The notes beneath the pieces are model-generated. The model made no database searches, was not told the origin of the DNA, and worked only from the letters and a program-made list of their open reading frames with translations. A DNA stretch of 64,000 bases from Ascoidea rubescens DSM 1968 (Eukaryota > Ascomycota > Saccharomycetes > Ascoideales > Ascoideaceae): contig NW_017962917.1 in assembly GCF_001661345.1 (NCBI RefSeq), positions 868,001-932,000 of the forward strand. Direction: 5' to 3'. A program made the translations under genes and the position numbers. Positions within the stretch are counted from its first letter, which is position 1. The number at the start of each line of letters is the position of its first letter. Positions 20,742 to 31,133 of this stretch are shown piece by piece.

Positions 20742-21235
20742 TGAGCTTGTATTAGTAATAATGGGGATCCAGGGTCCTTGATAGGGATTGAAGGGATTTG
20801 AAAAAGGTGGTGATGAAGAAGTGAGCAATGAGAGTTGGAATTAACAAGAAATGGAGGGAAATCGAGCATGTTCCTCAAAATGGAGCAGAAAATTTTCTAA
20901 CCTGCGCTAAGGGGACGGAGCGAGCGAGTCCCGAATAGACGGGCTCTGATTTCCACGGCGTTTGGAGAGAGAAAGAGAAAGAGAAGGAACGGTATCCGGA
21001 AAAGGTTCAAAACAGGATTTTGAGAGAAAGCCCATCGAAAGTCTTCTTAATGACGGGAGATGGATTTGGAAGGAACTTTTGAAGGAGATTGGTTAGTGAA
21101 AATGGGATCTAATTCAGCTGGTGGACTAGTATATAACAGTTACATGTCGCCGGTTGGGTGCATTGACCGATTTTATTTTTTTTTTTGATGTTTTCTTAAT
21201 TCTCGATTACAAGTTTGAATACAATAGAATAGAAG

Positions 21236-23122
21236 ATGTTTCATAAACTGAGTAATTTAACGTTCAAGTGGGAAAACATTTGTGTAAGTGTTCCTGGCAA
21301 AGACAATTCAAATGGGGATATCAGTATTTTGACCAAGAACCAAGGATCAGTTCGCTCGCGACAAATGATGGCTATTATGGGGCCTTCAGGAAGTGGGAAA
21401 ACAACATTATTGAATGTGTTAGCTCAAAGAGGCGTGCCACCAAAGGGGAAACAACAAGGGGTGGTAACAGCTGGTGATATGGTGGTTACTCTGAAAAACA
21501 TCAGGCAGTTTTCAAGTTATGTGGAACAAGAGGATTCGTTGATTGGGTCATTGACGGTTAAGGAGACAATTGATTTTGCAGCCAAGTTGTCAGAGAGCAG
21601 CAATGGGGCATTGGGAAATTTTGAAGACCGAAATGGAAGGGTGAATGAGTTGTTGGAGTATTTGGGGTTGATGAATCAAAAGAGTACGAAAGTTGGGACG
21701 CCACTTCAAAAGGGAATTTCTGGTGGACAAAAGCGTCGAGTGTCAGTTGCTTCTCAAGTGATTACGGAACCTAGTGTTTTGTTTTTAGATGAGCCAACAT
21801 CAGGGTTGGATTCGACAGCGTCATATGAGGTTATTAGTACAATTAAAACGTTAGCCAAGGCGATGAATATTGTTGTCATTGTTTCTATTCATCAACCGTC
21901 GACATCGACGTTTAATTTGTTTGATAAAGTGATGTTTTTGTCAAAGGGATTGACAGTTTATAGTGGAGAAGTTGGGAAGGTTGTTTCGTATTTCAAATCA
22001 GTTGCCGGATATGAAATTCCGGAGTTTTATAATCCAGCCGAGTATATCTTGGAGTTGATAAATACAGACTTCCATAAGAAAAGTGGTAGTGGTTCTGAGC
22101 AGGATGAAGATGGAAAAAAAGATATTGTGAACAAGTTGAGGAATATTTGGGAAGATTATGGGCACAAGACAATTGAGCAGATGGTTGAGTTTGAAGAATG
22201 TGGAAGCGATGGAGAGTGTCCTGAAGCACTATTTCAAGAACCGTGCAAGTCAGTGAGAAGCTGTGTTTTGATCAATGTAAAGCAAACGTATTATTTGATG
22301 CAGAGATTGTTTATCAAGTCGAGAAGAGATGTTTTAGCATATTATGTTCGAATTGTGATGTACTTGGGGTTGGCGATTTTGATGGGGACAGTTTGGCTTC
22401 GGTTGGGGAGCGAGCAGGAAAATATCCAGCCATTTATCAATGCGATATTCTTTTCGGGAGCATTCATGTCATTCATGTCAGTTGCCTATATTCCAGCGTT
22501 TTTAGAAGATTATGGAGCGTATAAAAAGGAGCATATGAATGGTCTTTATGGGGCATTCGCATTTGTGGTGTCTAATTTTATGGTGGGCTTGCCTTTTTTG
22601 TTTATCATCTCGTTGCTATTTGGAGTTATCACGTATTTCATGTGCAATTTCCGACAATCGTCGACAGGATTCGGTGAGTATGTGATGTGGTTGTTTCTTG
22701 ATTTGGTTGCAGCAGAGAGTATGACGGTTTTCGTGTCAACGATGTTCCCGGTTTTTGTTGTTGCATTGGCCCTCACAGCATTTATGAATGGGTTGTGGAT
22801 GGCGGTGGGCGGATTCTTGGTGAGTGCGAGCATTTTGAACGACTTCTGGTACTATAGCTTCTACTGGGTGAACTACCAGAGATATGTATTCCAGGGGATG
22901 ATGTTCAACGAGTTCCGGAAGGAGAGAGTATTTGAGTGCGATGATGGATGCCATTGCATGTACTCGTCTGGATTGCAGGAGCAGTGTCAAATCGAGGGAA
23001 CTGCAGTGTTGAGATCGCTAGGATACGGGGACAACGATAAGGGTCTCTGGGTCGGAATCTTGGTGGCGTTGATCTTCGCCTACAGGCTCGGAACGTACCT
23101 CGCCTTGAAGTACGGAAGGTAG
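21236..23122 (+). CDS. ABCG-type (White family) half-size ABC transporter
   Basis: A 628-residue protein with the reverse ABCG order: nucleotide-binding domain first, then a six-helix membrane domain. The NBD has Walker A GPSGSGKTT (about residue 48), signature SGGQKRR, Walker B VLFLDEPTSGLDS and the H-loop in SIHQPST. Helices start near residue 370. A Cys-rich extracellular segment (FECDDGCHC...QEQC) precedes the last helix, as in ABCG proteins. As a half transporter it must dimerise. Substrates are probably lipids or hydrophobic compounds, but none can be assigned. GC content climbs toward the 3' end (35 of 60 bases at 23041-23100, against 21 of 60 at 21241-21300). No S. cerevisiae half-size equivalent is obvious to me. 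Confidence 0.92.
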   Translation: MFHKLSNLTFKWENICVSVPGKDNSNGDISILTKNQGSVRSRQMMAIMGPSGSGKTTLLNVLAQRGVPPKGKQQGVVTAGDMVVTLKNIRQFSSYVEQEDSLIGSLTVKETIDFAAKLSESSNGALGNFEDRNGRVNELLEYLGLMNQKSTKVGTPLQKGISGGQKRRVSVASQVITEPSVLFLDEPTSGLDSTASYEVISTIKTLAKAMNIVVIVSIHQPSTSTFNLFDKVMFLSKGLTVYSGEVGKVVSYFKSVAGYEIPEFYNPAEYILELINTDFHKKSGSGSEQDEDGKKDIVNKLRNIWEDYGHKTIEQMVEFEECGSDGECPEALFQEPCKSVRSCVLINVKQTYYLMQRLFIKSRRDVLAYYVRIVMYLGLAILMGTVWLRLGSEQENIQPFINAIFFSGAFMSFMSVAYIPAFLEDYGAYKKEHMNGLYGAFAFVVSNFMVGLPFLFIISLLFGVITYFMCNFRQSSTGFGEYVMWLFLDLVAAESMTVFVSTMFPVFVVALALTAFMNGLWMAVGGFLVSASILNDFWYYSFYWVNYQRYVFQGMMFNEFRKERVFECDDGCHCMYSSGLQEQCQIEGTAVLRSLGYGDNDKGLWVGILVALIFAYRLGTYLALKYGR

Positions 23123-23526
23123 AGCCAACATCCGCCAACATCCTTCAACACCCAGCATCCAGCAACGCACTCCGGCGCTGTGGGCGCAGCGGCGGGCGCA
23201 GGACTGCGGCTGAAGGTTCGGGCTTGTATTGTTCACCAGCTCCACTCTCTTCAGTGCTAGAACTGCTATCTCTCCATTGCTCTCATCGTCGTCTCAGGCT
23301 CTTTCATCTGGCTCCAGGCTTTCTTCTCTGTCTGCTCCCTCCTCTGTTCTGCTGAGCGTTCTTCTCAGCCTGCTCCTGCTACTCTTCGCTCTTCTCTAAA
23401 TAATTTCTCTATAGCTCTAGGTCTGGTTATCAACCTCCCATCTTTGCTATCTCTTATCACCAGTTGCTACCATCCAACTCGCTTTCACTGCCCAATACAC
23501 TCAAACACACTGTTCGATAGAGCACA
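23123..23526. promoter_or_regulatory. GC- and CT-rich promoter region of CYR1
   Basis: A 404-bp spacer between same-strand genes, GC-rich at the left and then strongly pyrimidine-rich on the plus strand (about 23250-23520). It would contain the 3' end of the ABCG gene and the CYR1 promoter and leader. No specific operator was recognised. Confidence 0.45.
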
Positions 23527-26500
23527 ATGCCAATGCGACACAAGAACTCCTCCTTCGCCATTCCATTCGAGCTCAATTCCCCCAGACACAACCACTCCAA
23601 CTCCTACGACTCCCAGGAGATCTCTCCCACCCACTCGCTCGATGACTTGAAGGCCTCCACTCCCAATACAACCAAGAAATCATCTTCCAAACTAAATCTA
23701 AATGCAAACTTCAAAAACACCATCAAAAACATCAACATCAAAAACTCCTCCTCCAAATCAACAAAAAATACCACATCTCCTCCTAACAAAAACAATGCCC
23801 CGAATTACAACAACAACAATGTCAAACCCATAATCAGCAATTCTCTGTTCTCTCACCAAAACTACAAATCCTTTGTCACTGAAAGCTTGCCCTCCTCAAA
23901 GACCACCAACGACATCAACCATCGTCTTTTGAACTACACTGCTGAAGCCTTTCCCTCCACTCCAAGACTAAACAAAAAGGATTCTACCCTGCACCATCAC
24001 CATCTGCATAACAATTCCATCTCCTGGAAACAAAAGTCTTCTGTATCAAATCACAACATAAACACAAACACTTACCTCTACAATAACGACTTTCTCAATA
24101 ATGACCAGCTATCTTCCAAAAATCTAAAAACTTACACTTCCTCTCTAAAATCAAACAACATTCCAATATCAAGATCAACCTCAAATATCGCTTCAATGCT
24201 ATACTCAAACTCCCATACCCAAAACCACACTCGCAATCGAAACCACAATAATACCAACTCCAATACCAACTCTAATAATACCAATAATAACAACTTTACA
24301 TCAATACTCCATTCAAACTCAAACTACAACATATCCTCCTCTCCAGACAAAATCATTCCCAATAACTTATCAATACCGACAAAAAATATACTCACAATGA
24401 CAAAATCAATGTCCACATCAAGCATATACTCTGCCGACTCCTATGACTCAAACAACAGCTACTCAAACATCAATAACTACTCCACCATCGACAAAAACAA
24501 CATCTCCTCCTCAAACCCTACCCTATCCAACTTCCCCCCTCTAATCTCCCTAAAAGAATCAAAATCTTCCTCCTTTTCAAACTACAGAAAATCAACAAAA
24601 AGAAAACTACTGTTCCATAAATTGCTACACTCAAACTCAAAAAAAAACCTTCACTTTAAAAATTTCCAGCAAAACAAACTCCCTCCTTTACCTTCAAATG
24701 GCGCCTCGGCTCTACAACAAAGAATCCTAACCTCTAGATTCAACGCAAACTCTGACTTCTCTTCCCTGCCCTACAACTCAAAACAAAACAAACCTTCTCC
24801 ATTCGACACAACTAAATCCTCTCCCCCAAGAATAAACATGGACAATTCCCAAACCTTACTACTGCAACACCACCAATTGACTCTCATAAATGACAACAAC
24901 CTAGTCAGAAAAAAATACTTCAACGCTTACTCCACAGATTTCAACCTAGACAACTTGGATGGCATCGTCTCAACAAAAAATGACCAATCAAACAACTCAA
25001 TTCTCACTCTCGATAACCAAAATAAAAAATCTGACTGGAAACCACCAGAAAGCTGGAACGTAAAAGATATTTCAAACAACGAAAAATTCAAACTCCTACT
25101 ATCAAACTCAAGAAGAAACTCCTTGAACAATTCCCAAATCATCAATTTTTCAAATGAAAGCTTCAACTATAAAAACAAAGACAGCGATCTTAGTAGCCAG
25201 AACCTAACCTCAATTCATCGAAAATCTCTTGACTTTAATGACTCAGACTCTGAAAGCAGTATTGAGCTTCAAACTTACTTTGACGACTACGTCTACTCAA
25301 TTCTCTCCTATGACACATACAATAACTCAATCAAAACCATCCCCAACGCTAAATTCGATCCGAACTTACTAAAAACCATATCAGATATAGAAACATCTTT
25401 TCAAAAATACTTCCCAAATAAAAATGGCACTGAAAACTTCATGATTCGAATCTTCAAAGAAGACAACACCTTTTTTACTGTCTCCTGCAAAATAAATACA
25501 ACCGTCTCAGAGATCTTGTCAATGATCGGAAACAAAAAATCTTTTCTAAAATCTATCGACGACTACGTTCTTGAAATGAGAATTGGAATTTACTTTAAAA
25601 TTCTCGCAATGGCAGATAAACCATTTGAACTCCAGCTAGCCATTTTAGTTATTTCGGGGTTTTTCGGTAAAACTGGCCCTTTTCAACCCATTTCTCAAGA
25701 CGACTCTGCATACCTCATTAGATTCTCCTTGAAAAGAGACATTGCAGATAGACTATTAACATGGGAAGAAGAAACCAAACTAGCAACAACAAACTACACC
25801 ATTATCGACCTTGAAAATATGAACTTGAAAATCGTTCCCATTGCAATTTATAAACATTACTCAAAAATCAGAGAGTTTAACGTATCAAGAAACCCCTCTA
25901 TATTTGTTCCGAAAGACTTTATTGGTGATTACGAAGTTTTAAAAGTAATCAGATTTGAAAATAACATTTCTGGAAAATTTCCACCATGTGTTTTATCTGC
26001 TAAGCGAGGTTTAGTAGAGCTATATTTAGGCTCTAATTTGTTCTACGAAATCCCACAAAAATTCGGCTCTTCTTCTATCTCAAATACTTTAGTAAAACTA
26101 TTTCTTAATTGCAATAGGTTATCTTATTTGCCCACCTCATTTTCAAATTTCAAAAATCTTAAAATTCTAGATTTATCATCAAATACATTTAGAATATTTC
26201 CAGACCAAATTTGCAATCTAGAAAGTCTTTACCTGCTTGACATAAGTTTCAACATGTTAACGGTTTTACCACCACAACTAAAAAAATTGAAAAAACTTCA
26301 AATCTTAAATTTAGATTTTAATCATTTAACAGGCGCTTTACCAAATTACTTTATTTATCTCAAAAATCTTCGAATTATAAGAGCAAGAAGAAATAATTTA
26401 ACAGATATTAACGTTTTATCTGACTTGGAATTCTTGGAAGTATTGGAATTCGATAAAAACAATATCCCCACATTTCTGGTGAATTTTAAATCACATAGAA

Positions 26501-29500
26501 CTCTACAACGTATAAGTTTGGCTGATAACCCTCTATCAAAAATAAAAGTAAAAACTTTTTCTTCAAAACCATCATTATCACTTAGTGATGATGGCTCAAA
26601 AATAAATATACAAGATTATGAATTTACAGAAAGCGATGACGATGTATACCATGATATATTTCTCAATCTAAATACTTTGAATCTTTCCAAATGCAAATTA
26701 TCTAAATTGCCTGATAAACTTCTCACTGTTTTCCCTAATCTCATAAAACTAATTCTTGACTCAAATTCAATTGCGAATTTCCCCTCTTCAATTTATAATC
26801 TTCATAAATTGATTTATCTTTCCGCACATTCTAATGACATTGCAGGCTTTACAGATGAAATTGAGCAGTTAGAATCCTTGCAGGTATTGGATCTACATTC
26901 AAATAACATTAAAGATATTCCTTCTTCGATTTGGAAGTTGGGTAATCTTTTGGATTTAAATCTTAGCTCTAATCTAATTACTCAGTTTCCACCACCAAAT
27001 ATACCATTTTCAAGTGCTGTAAATAATAGCAGAAATCCTTCTCTTGGTTTCAATCAAATAAATTTTGGTGGCCATAGCAATTACGATAACAGCAATATAA
27101 GTATTCAAACATCTTCGGGCAACATTCTATCTGATAGAAACATGATTGATAGATTCAATAACCCTTATGTTTATGGTGTCACCAGAAGACCATCTGTTAT
27201 TCCTTTAACCAAAAAATCATCAGGGTCTTTGTCAACATCAAGTAGTAGCAAATATCTATATGAGACAAACTCTATAGACACTCCTAGGAAACTAAGTCTT
27301 ATTTCGTCTTCCAGTTACACGGGAAAACCTATTCCTGTAATTAATTTGAACCGTTGCTTGTTAGTTCTTCGCCTTGCAAATAATGCTCTTTCTGATGATT
27401 GCTTTGATCCAATTTCTTACTTGACAAAATTGGAATGCCTAAATTTATCTTATAATGATTTGATAGAAGTTCCGCACCATGCTTTAAAAAGATTGAACAA
27501 CTTGATCCATTTACATCTTTCAGGAAATGAATTAACAAATTTACCTGCTGATGATTTGAAAAAACTAAAATCCTTGAAAAGTTTGTACATTAATAACAAC
27601 AAGTTTAGAACACTACCAGCTGAGTTAGCTAATGTAGAAAACCTAACAGTGTTGGATGTTGGCTCAAATCAGCTAAAGTATAATATTTCTAACTGGCCAT
27701 TTGATTGGAATTGGCAATGGAATTTGAAATTACGATACTTGAATTTTTCTGGTAATACTAGATTGGAAATTAAGCAGATCAGTAGTCACACTGCTTCTAT
27801 AAGCTCAAATGATGGAGAAGAGGATTCTAAAATTAGATTTGATAGCTTCAATGACTTGAATCACCTCAAAATTCTAGGTTTGATGGGTGTAACTTCTAAT
27901 ACTGCTGCTTTGATTCCAGAAAATTCAACAAATCTAAGAGTTAGGACCACAGATCCTGATGTTAACAATATGCGATATGGTATTGCCGATACTTTGGGAC
28001 AGAGAGATTATATTTCTATCCGAGACACTGTTTATGAAAGGTTTCAAGGAAATGAAGATGAAATTTTGATTTGTTTGATTGATGGGAAATCAAGAACAAT
28101 GGACTATTTGAATACTGTTGCTGGAGAAAAAAGCGGCCATAAGATATCTCAAATTATTCAAGAAGCCTTTCCAAGAATATTTATAGCAGAATTAAAAAAA
28201 TGTATTTCTTCAAAAGAGCCAATAGAAGATGCATTAAGAAGAGGGTTTCTTTGGTTGAATCGAGAAATCCACAATCTTATTATACCTTATAATGATAGAC
28301 TCATTAATATAGGTACAAAAAGCAAAGGATCCATTTTCAGTTTTGGTTCTGCTAGATATTCGAATAAAAATTCAATTCCATTTGACATTACAATTCAAGA
28401 TGCATTTTCTGGTTGTTCGATGACTGTTATATACATTAAAGACAAGACTTTATACTCAGCAAATGTGGGAGATATTACTACTATTTTATCTAAGAGCAGT
28501 GGAAGTTATGTCCCTATCACTATAAAACATGACCCTCTTTCAGTTGAAGAACTTTATAGAGTCAAAGTATCGGGAGGATTTGTTGATATTGAAGGGTATA
28601 TTGATGGTGTGACTGATGTTTCCAGAGCTGTTGGGTTTTTTAATTTGCTTCCTCATATAAACGCAAGTCCCTGTGTCAACAAGATGAAATTGACATTGGC
28701 TGATGAGATGCTAATTATAGCTACAAAAGAGCTATGGCAGTATATTACCTATGAGGATGCTATTGATATAATGAGACAGGATAAATCAAATCCCATGATA
28801 GCAGCTCAAAAACTTAGAGATATAGCTATCTCTTATGGTGCAGAGGATAAAATGACAGTCATTATTTTATCCCTAGAAGATAATAGTTGTCTCACAAAGA
28901 GTGATGAAGATCCTAATATTTTGTCTGGAAATGATAATACGATTCTGCAAATCAAGAAAAGAAGAAATAGATTTGCTTTATCTGAAGATTTAAACCTGGT
29001 TCAATTGGGAAATGAAATTGATCCTCCTATTGGGAGGGTCGCTATGGTTTTTACTGATATTAAAAGTTCAACGTACTTGTGGGATAATTTTCCCACAGAA
29101 ATGAGAGCTGCGATTAAAACACATAATGAAATTATGAGAAGACAGTTAAGAATTGTTGGAGGGTATGAGGTCAAAACCGAAGGTGATGCTTTCATGGTCT
29201 CATTTCCAACAATCACCTCTGCTTTAATTTGGTGTTTTAATGTTCAGATGCAATTATTAAAAGAAGACTGGCCGTTGGAGCTTGTGGACTCGACTGAGGG
29301 ATGTGAAATACTTAACGACGAGGGCAAAATAATATTTAGGGGTATTTCTGTGCGTATGGGTATTCATTTAGGAACACCTTTATCTGAAAAGGATGTTATT
29401 ACCAAAAGAATGGATTATTACGGACCAATGGTCAATAGAGCTTCAAGAGTTAGTGCTATTGCAGAAGGAGGTCAAATAACCATCAGTTTAGATTTTCTTA

Positions 29501-30261
29501 ATGAGCTACATAAATTGGAAGGATATTATGAGGAAGTTAAATCAGGAAAAAAGTCAATCTTGGAAGTCTATGGCAATGAAATACTTGGAAAACAATTACA
29601 AGAAGAAATGACCAAACTAAAGCTTGAAGGGTATAAGATTTTTAAATTAGGAGAGAAAAAGCTTAAAGGGTTGGAAACTCCTGAACAAATTTCTGCAATC
29701 TATCCTTTAGAGTTGGCTAGTAGATTTGTTATTCATATGGAACATGATCCAAACGCTCAGCCAGAACAAATAGTTGAAAAGAAGATACCAATTAATAGCT
29801 ACGATCGCTTTCAAAATAACTTGAATAAGAGAAAAAGCTCTTTGTTCCAAAACAAAAAAGGTCTTGAGAATTTTTTGATGAATATATCAAATTTAGAATC
29901 ATTAGCTATTAGACTAGAAACAGTTTGTTCAGAGATTTCTGCCAAAAATGCTAAAAGTTTCATGGCTGGATCTTATCATGACAGAAACATCAATGGTTAT
30001 CGTTCTAAAGAAACAAATAATGTTTCTTCATTAGAAAATATCATTACTCGGATTGAAAATGCTGTCTCAGTGTTAGCATTTCGTCAAGCAATTAGTGCCA
30101 AAACTGGAAATGGATTGTTGACTAATAATAAAGGTGAGTCAATTGACGAAATTCTTCAACGCCTTTTGAAAACATTAAAACCTTTTAGCACTCTTGATTT
30201 TTCTGCTAATTTTGAATTTTCCAAGGATTCAAAAATTACACAACCTCTGGAAAATAATTGA
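23527..30261 (+). CDS. CYR1: Adenylate cyclase Cyr1 (Ras-regulated, LRR/PP2C/cyclase)
   Basis: Makes cAMP from ATP at the membrane and so drives protein kinase A in glucose and Ras signalling. The 2244 residues show the fungal order: a long Ser/Asn/Pro-rich N-terminus (1 to about 630), a Ras-associating-type domain (about 638-735), leucine-rich repeats with two insertions (about 758-1411), a PP2C-like domain (about 1480-1780) and a class III cyclase domain (about 1833-2020). In the last, FTDIKSSTYLW and KTEGDAFMVSF carry the metal-binding Asp residues. A C-terminal tail follows, where Srv2/CAP is known to bind in S. cerevisiae. The first 2 kb are C-rich with C-ending codons; the LRR part is strongly AT-rich. 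Confidence 0.96.
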   Translation: MPMRHKNSSFAIPFELNSPRHNHSNSYDSQEISPTHSLDDLKASTPNTTKKSSSKLNLNANFKNTIKNINIKNSSSKSTKNTTSPPNKNNAPNYNNNNVKPIISNSLFSHQNYKSFVTESLPSSKTTNDINHRLLNYTAEAFPSTPRLNKKDSTLHHHHLHNNSISWKQKSSVSNHNINTNTYLYNNDFLNNDQLSSKNLKTYTSSLKSNNIPISRSTSNIASMLYSNSHTQNHTRNRNHNNTNSNTNSNNTNNNNFTSILHSNSNYNISSSPDKIIPNNLSIPTKNILTMTKSMSTSSIYSADSYDSNNSYSNINNYSTIDKNNISSSNPTLSNFPPLISLKESKSSSFSNYRKSTKRKLLFHKLLHSNSKKNLHFKNFQQNKLPPLPSNGASALQQRILTSRFNANSDFSSLPYNSKQNKPSPFDTTKSSPPRINMDNSQTLLLQHHQLTLINDNNLVRKKYFNAYSTDFNLDNLDGIVSTKNDQSNNSILTLDNQNKKSDWKPPESWNVKDISNNEKFKLLLSNSRRNSLNNSQIINFSNESFNYKNKDSDLSSQNLTSIHRKSLDFNDSDSESSIELQTYFDDYVYSILSYDTYNNSIKTIPNAKFDPNLLKTISDIETSFQKYFPNKNGTENFMIRIFKEDNTFFTVSCKINTTVSEILSMIGNKKSFLKSIDDYVLEMRIGIYFKILAMADKPFELQLAILVISGFFGKTGPFQPISQDDSAYLIRFSLKRDIADRLLTWEEETKLATTNYTIIDLENMNLKIVPIAIYKHYSKIREFNVSRNPSIFVPKDFIGDYEVLKVIRFENNISGKFPPCVLSAKRGLVELYLGSNLFYEIPQKFGSSSISNTLVKLFLNCNRLSYLPTSFSNFKNLKILDLSSNTFRIFPDQICNLESLYLLDISFNMLTVLPPQLKKLKKLQILNLDFNHLTGALPNYFIYLKNLRIIRARRNNLTDINVLSDLEFLEVLEFDKNNIPTFLVNFKSHRTLQRISLADNPLSKIKVKTFSSKPSLSLSDDGSKINIQDYEFTESDDDVYHDIFLNLNTLNLSKCKLSKLPDKLLTVFPNLIKLILDSNSIANFPSSIYNLHKLIYLSAHSNDIAGFTDEIEQLESLQVLDLHSNNIKDIPSSIWKLGNLLDLNLSSNLITQFPPPNIPFSSAVNNSRNPSLGFNQINFGGHSNYDNSNISIQTSSGNILSDRNMIDRFNNPYVYGVTRRPSVIPLTKKSSGSLSTSSSSKYLYETNSIDTPRKLSLISSSSYTGKPIPVINLNRCLLVLRLANNALSDDCFDPISYLTKLECLNLSYNDLIEVPHHALKRLNNLIHLHLSGNELTNLPADDLKKLKSLKSLYINNNKFRTLPAELANVENLTVLDVGSNQLKYNISNWPFDWNWQWNLKLRYLNFSGNTRLEIKQISSHTASISSNDGEEDSKIRFDSFNDLNHLKILGLMGVTSNTAALIPENSTNLRVRTTDPDVNNMRYGIADTLGQRDYISIRDTVYERFQGNEDEILICLIDGKSRTMDYLNTVAGEKSGHKISQIIQEAFPRIFIAELKKCISSKEPIEDALRRGFLWLNREIHNLIIPYNDRLINIGTKSKGSIFSFGSARYSNKNSIPFDITIQDAFSGCSMTVIYIKDKTLYSANVGDITTILSKSSGSYVPITIKHDPLSVEELYRVKVSGGFVDIEGYIDGVTDVSRAVGFFNLLPHINASPCVNKMKLTLADEMLIIATKELWQYITYEDAIDIMRQDKSNPMIAAQKLRDIAISYGAEDKMTVIILSLEDNSCLTKSDEDPNILSGNDNTILQIKKRRNRFALSEDLNLVQLGNEIDPPIGRVAMVFTDIKSSTYLWDNFPTEMRAAIKTHNEIMRRQLRIVGGYEVKTEGDAFMVSFPTITSALIWCFNVQMQLLKEDWPLELVDSTEGCEILNDEGKIIFRGISVRMGIHLGTPLSEKDVITKRMDYYGPMVNRASRVSAIAEGGQITISLDFLNELHKLEGYYEEVKSGKKSILEVYGNEILGKQLQEEMTKLKLEGYKIFKLGEKKLKGLETPEQISAIYPLELASRFVIHMEHDPNAQPEQIVEKKIPINSYDRFQNNLNKRKSSLFQNKKGLENFLMNISNLESLAIRLETVCSEISAKNAKSFMAGSYHDRNINGYRSKETNNVSSLENIITRIENAVSVLAFRQAISAKTGNGLLTNNKGESIDEILQRLLKTLKPFSTLDFSANFEFSKDSKITQPLENN

Positions 30262-31133
30262 AGAAATTTTTTGTTTGATTTGTATTACTAAAGTGTTTTT
30301 TATTATTTTTGTCTTGAATTTATTCTAGTTTTCCAAACATATCTGGTTGTTTTTTCAATTCAATAGTTTTTCGGTTTTTTTGATTAATTTTTTTCTTCTA
30401 AAGTACAATAATAATGTTTAATAACGTTTTAGTTTTCTACGGTTGTTTTTGATTTTATTCTTTTGTTTTTTTTACCGTCAAGAATAGACTGATATCTGTT
30501 CTTGTATTAATTGCATTTTTTTAGTAATGAAGTTTGTTTGTTTAAGGGATTAGTGGTGCATTTAGATTCAAAAATCATAGAAAGATAAAATCTTTTTATA
30601 GGACTAATTATTAATAATTCTATTATCATTTCAATGACAGTAGAGACCGTTTTCAAATAGTACATCAAAATTGTAGAAACCAAAAACGCAGAAAGTGTGA
30701 AAGTAGGAACTTAGCTTTTCTACAAAACTGTCTTCAAAAATATCTTCAAAAGATTCTGGATGCACTGAAAATGCTGGGTATGAAAGTTCTGATTCAGAAC
30801 TCGCAACAGATTACAAAATTGTCTTGAACTTTCTTTTGTTGCCCCAACTAAACCCTCTTCCCTCAATTTTTCAACATGAACGCTTTATTACCCGATTTGG
30901 ATGTGTGAATATAATCAAACACACTATCATTGATTGTATTGAGCTCTATCCAATCCTGTTTTAGAAAAAAACACTTCTTAATCAACACGATTCTCGAGGT
31001 GTTTTGCAACCTTTGCTCTGATCTCAATGTTAAATTTCACAGATATAAATACTCTTCTTTTGAATCATGTCAAACTCTTGTCTAATTATTTTTGCAAAAT
31101 TTCTTAAATTGAAAATTAAAATCTTGAAAAACA
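30262..31133. promoter_or_regulatory. Intergenic region upstream of the YOR1-like gene
   Basis: 870 bp of AT-rich DNA with T tracts at 30270-30480 (CYR1 3' flank) and an A-rich leader just before the ATG at 31134 (ACAATG). No pleiotropic-drug-response element (TCCGYGGA type) was recognised by eye. Confidence 0.4.

Noticed and set aside
20742-20828. Upstream ATG extending Ade1 by 29 residues
   Set aside because: The extension is Pro/Ser-rich and not part of the family; the internal Met gives the usual length.
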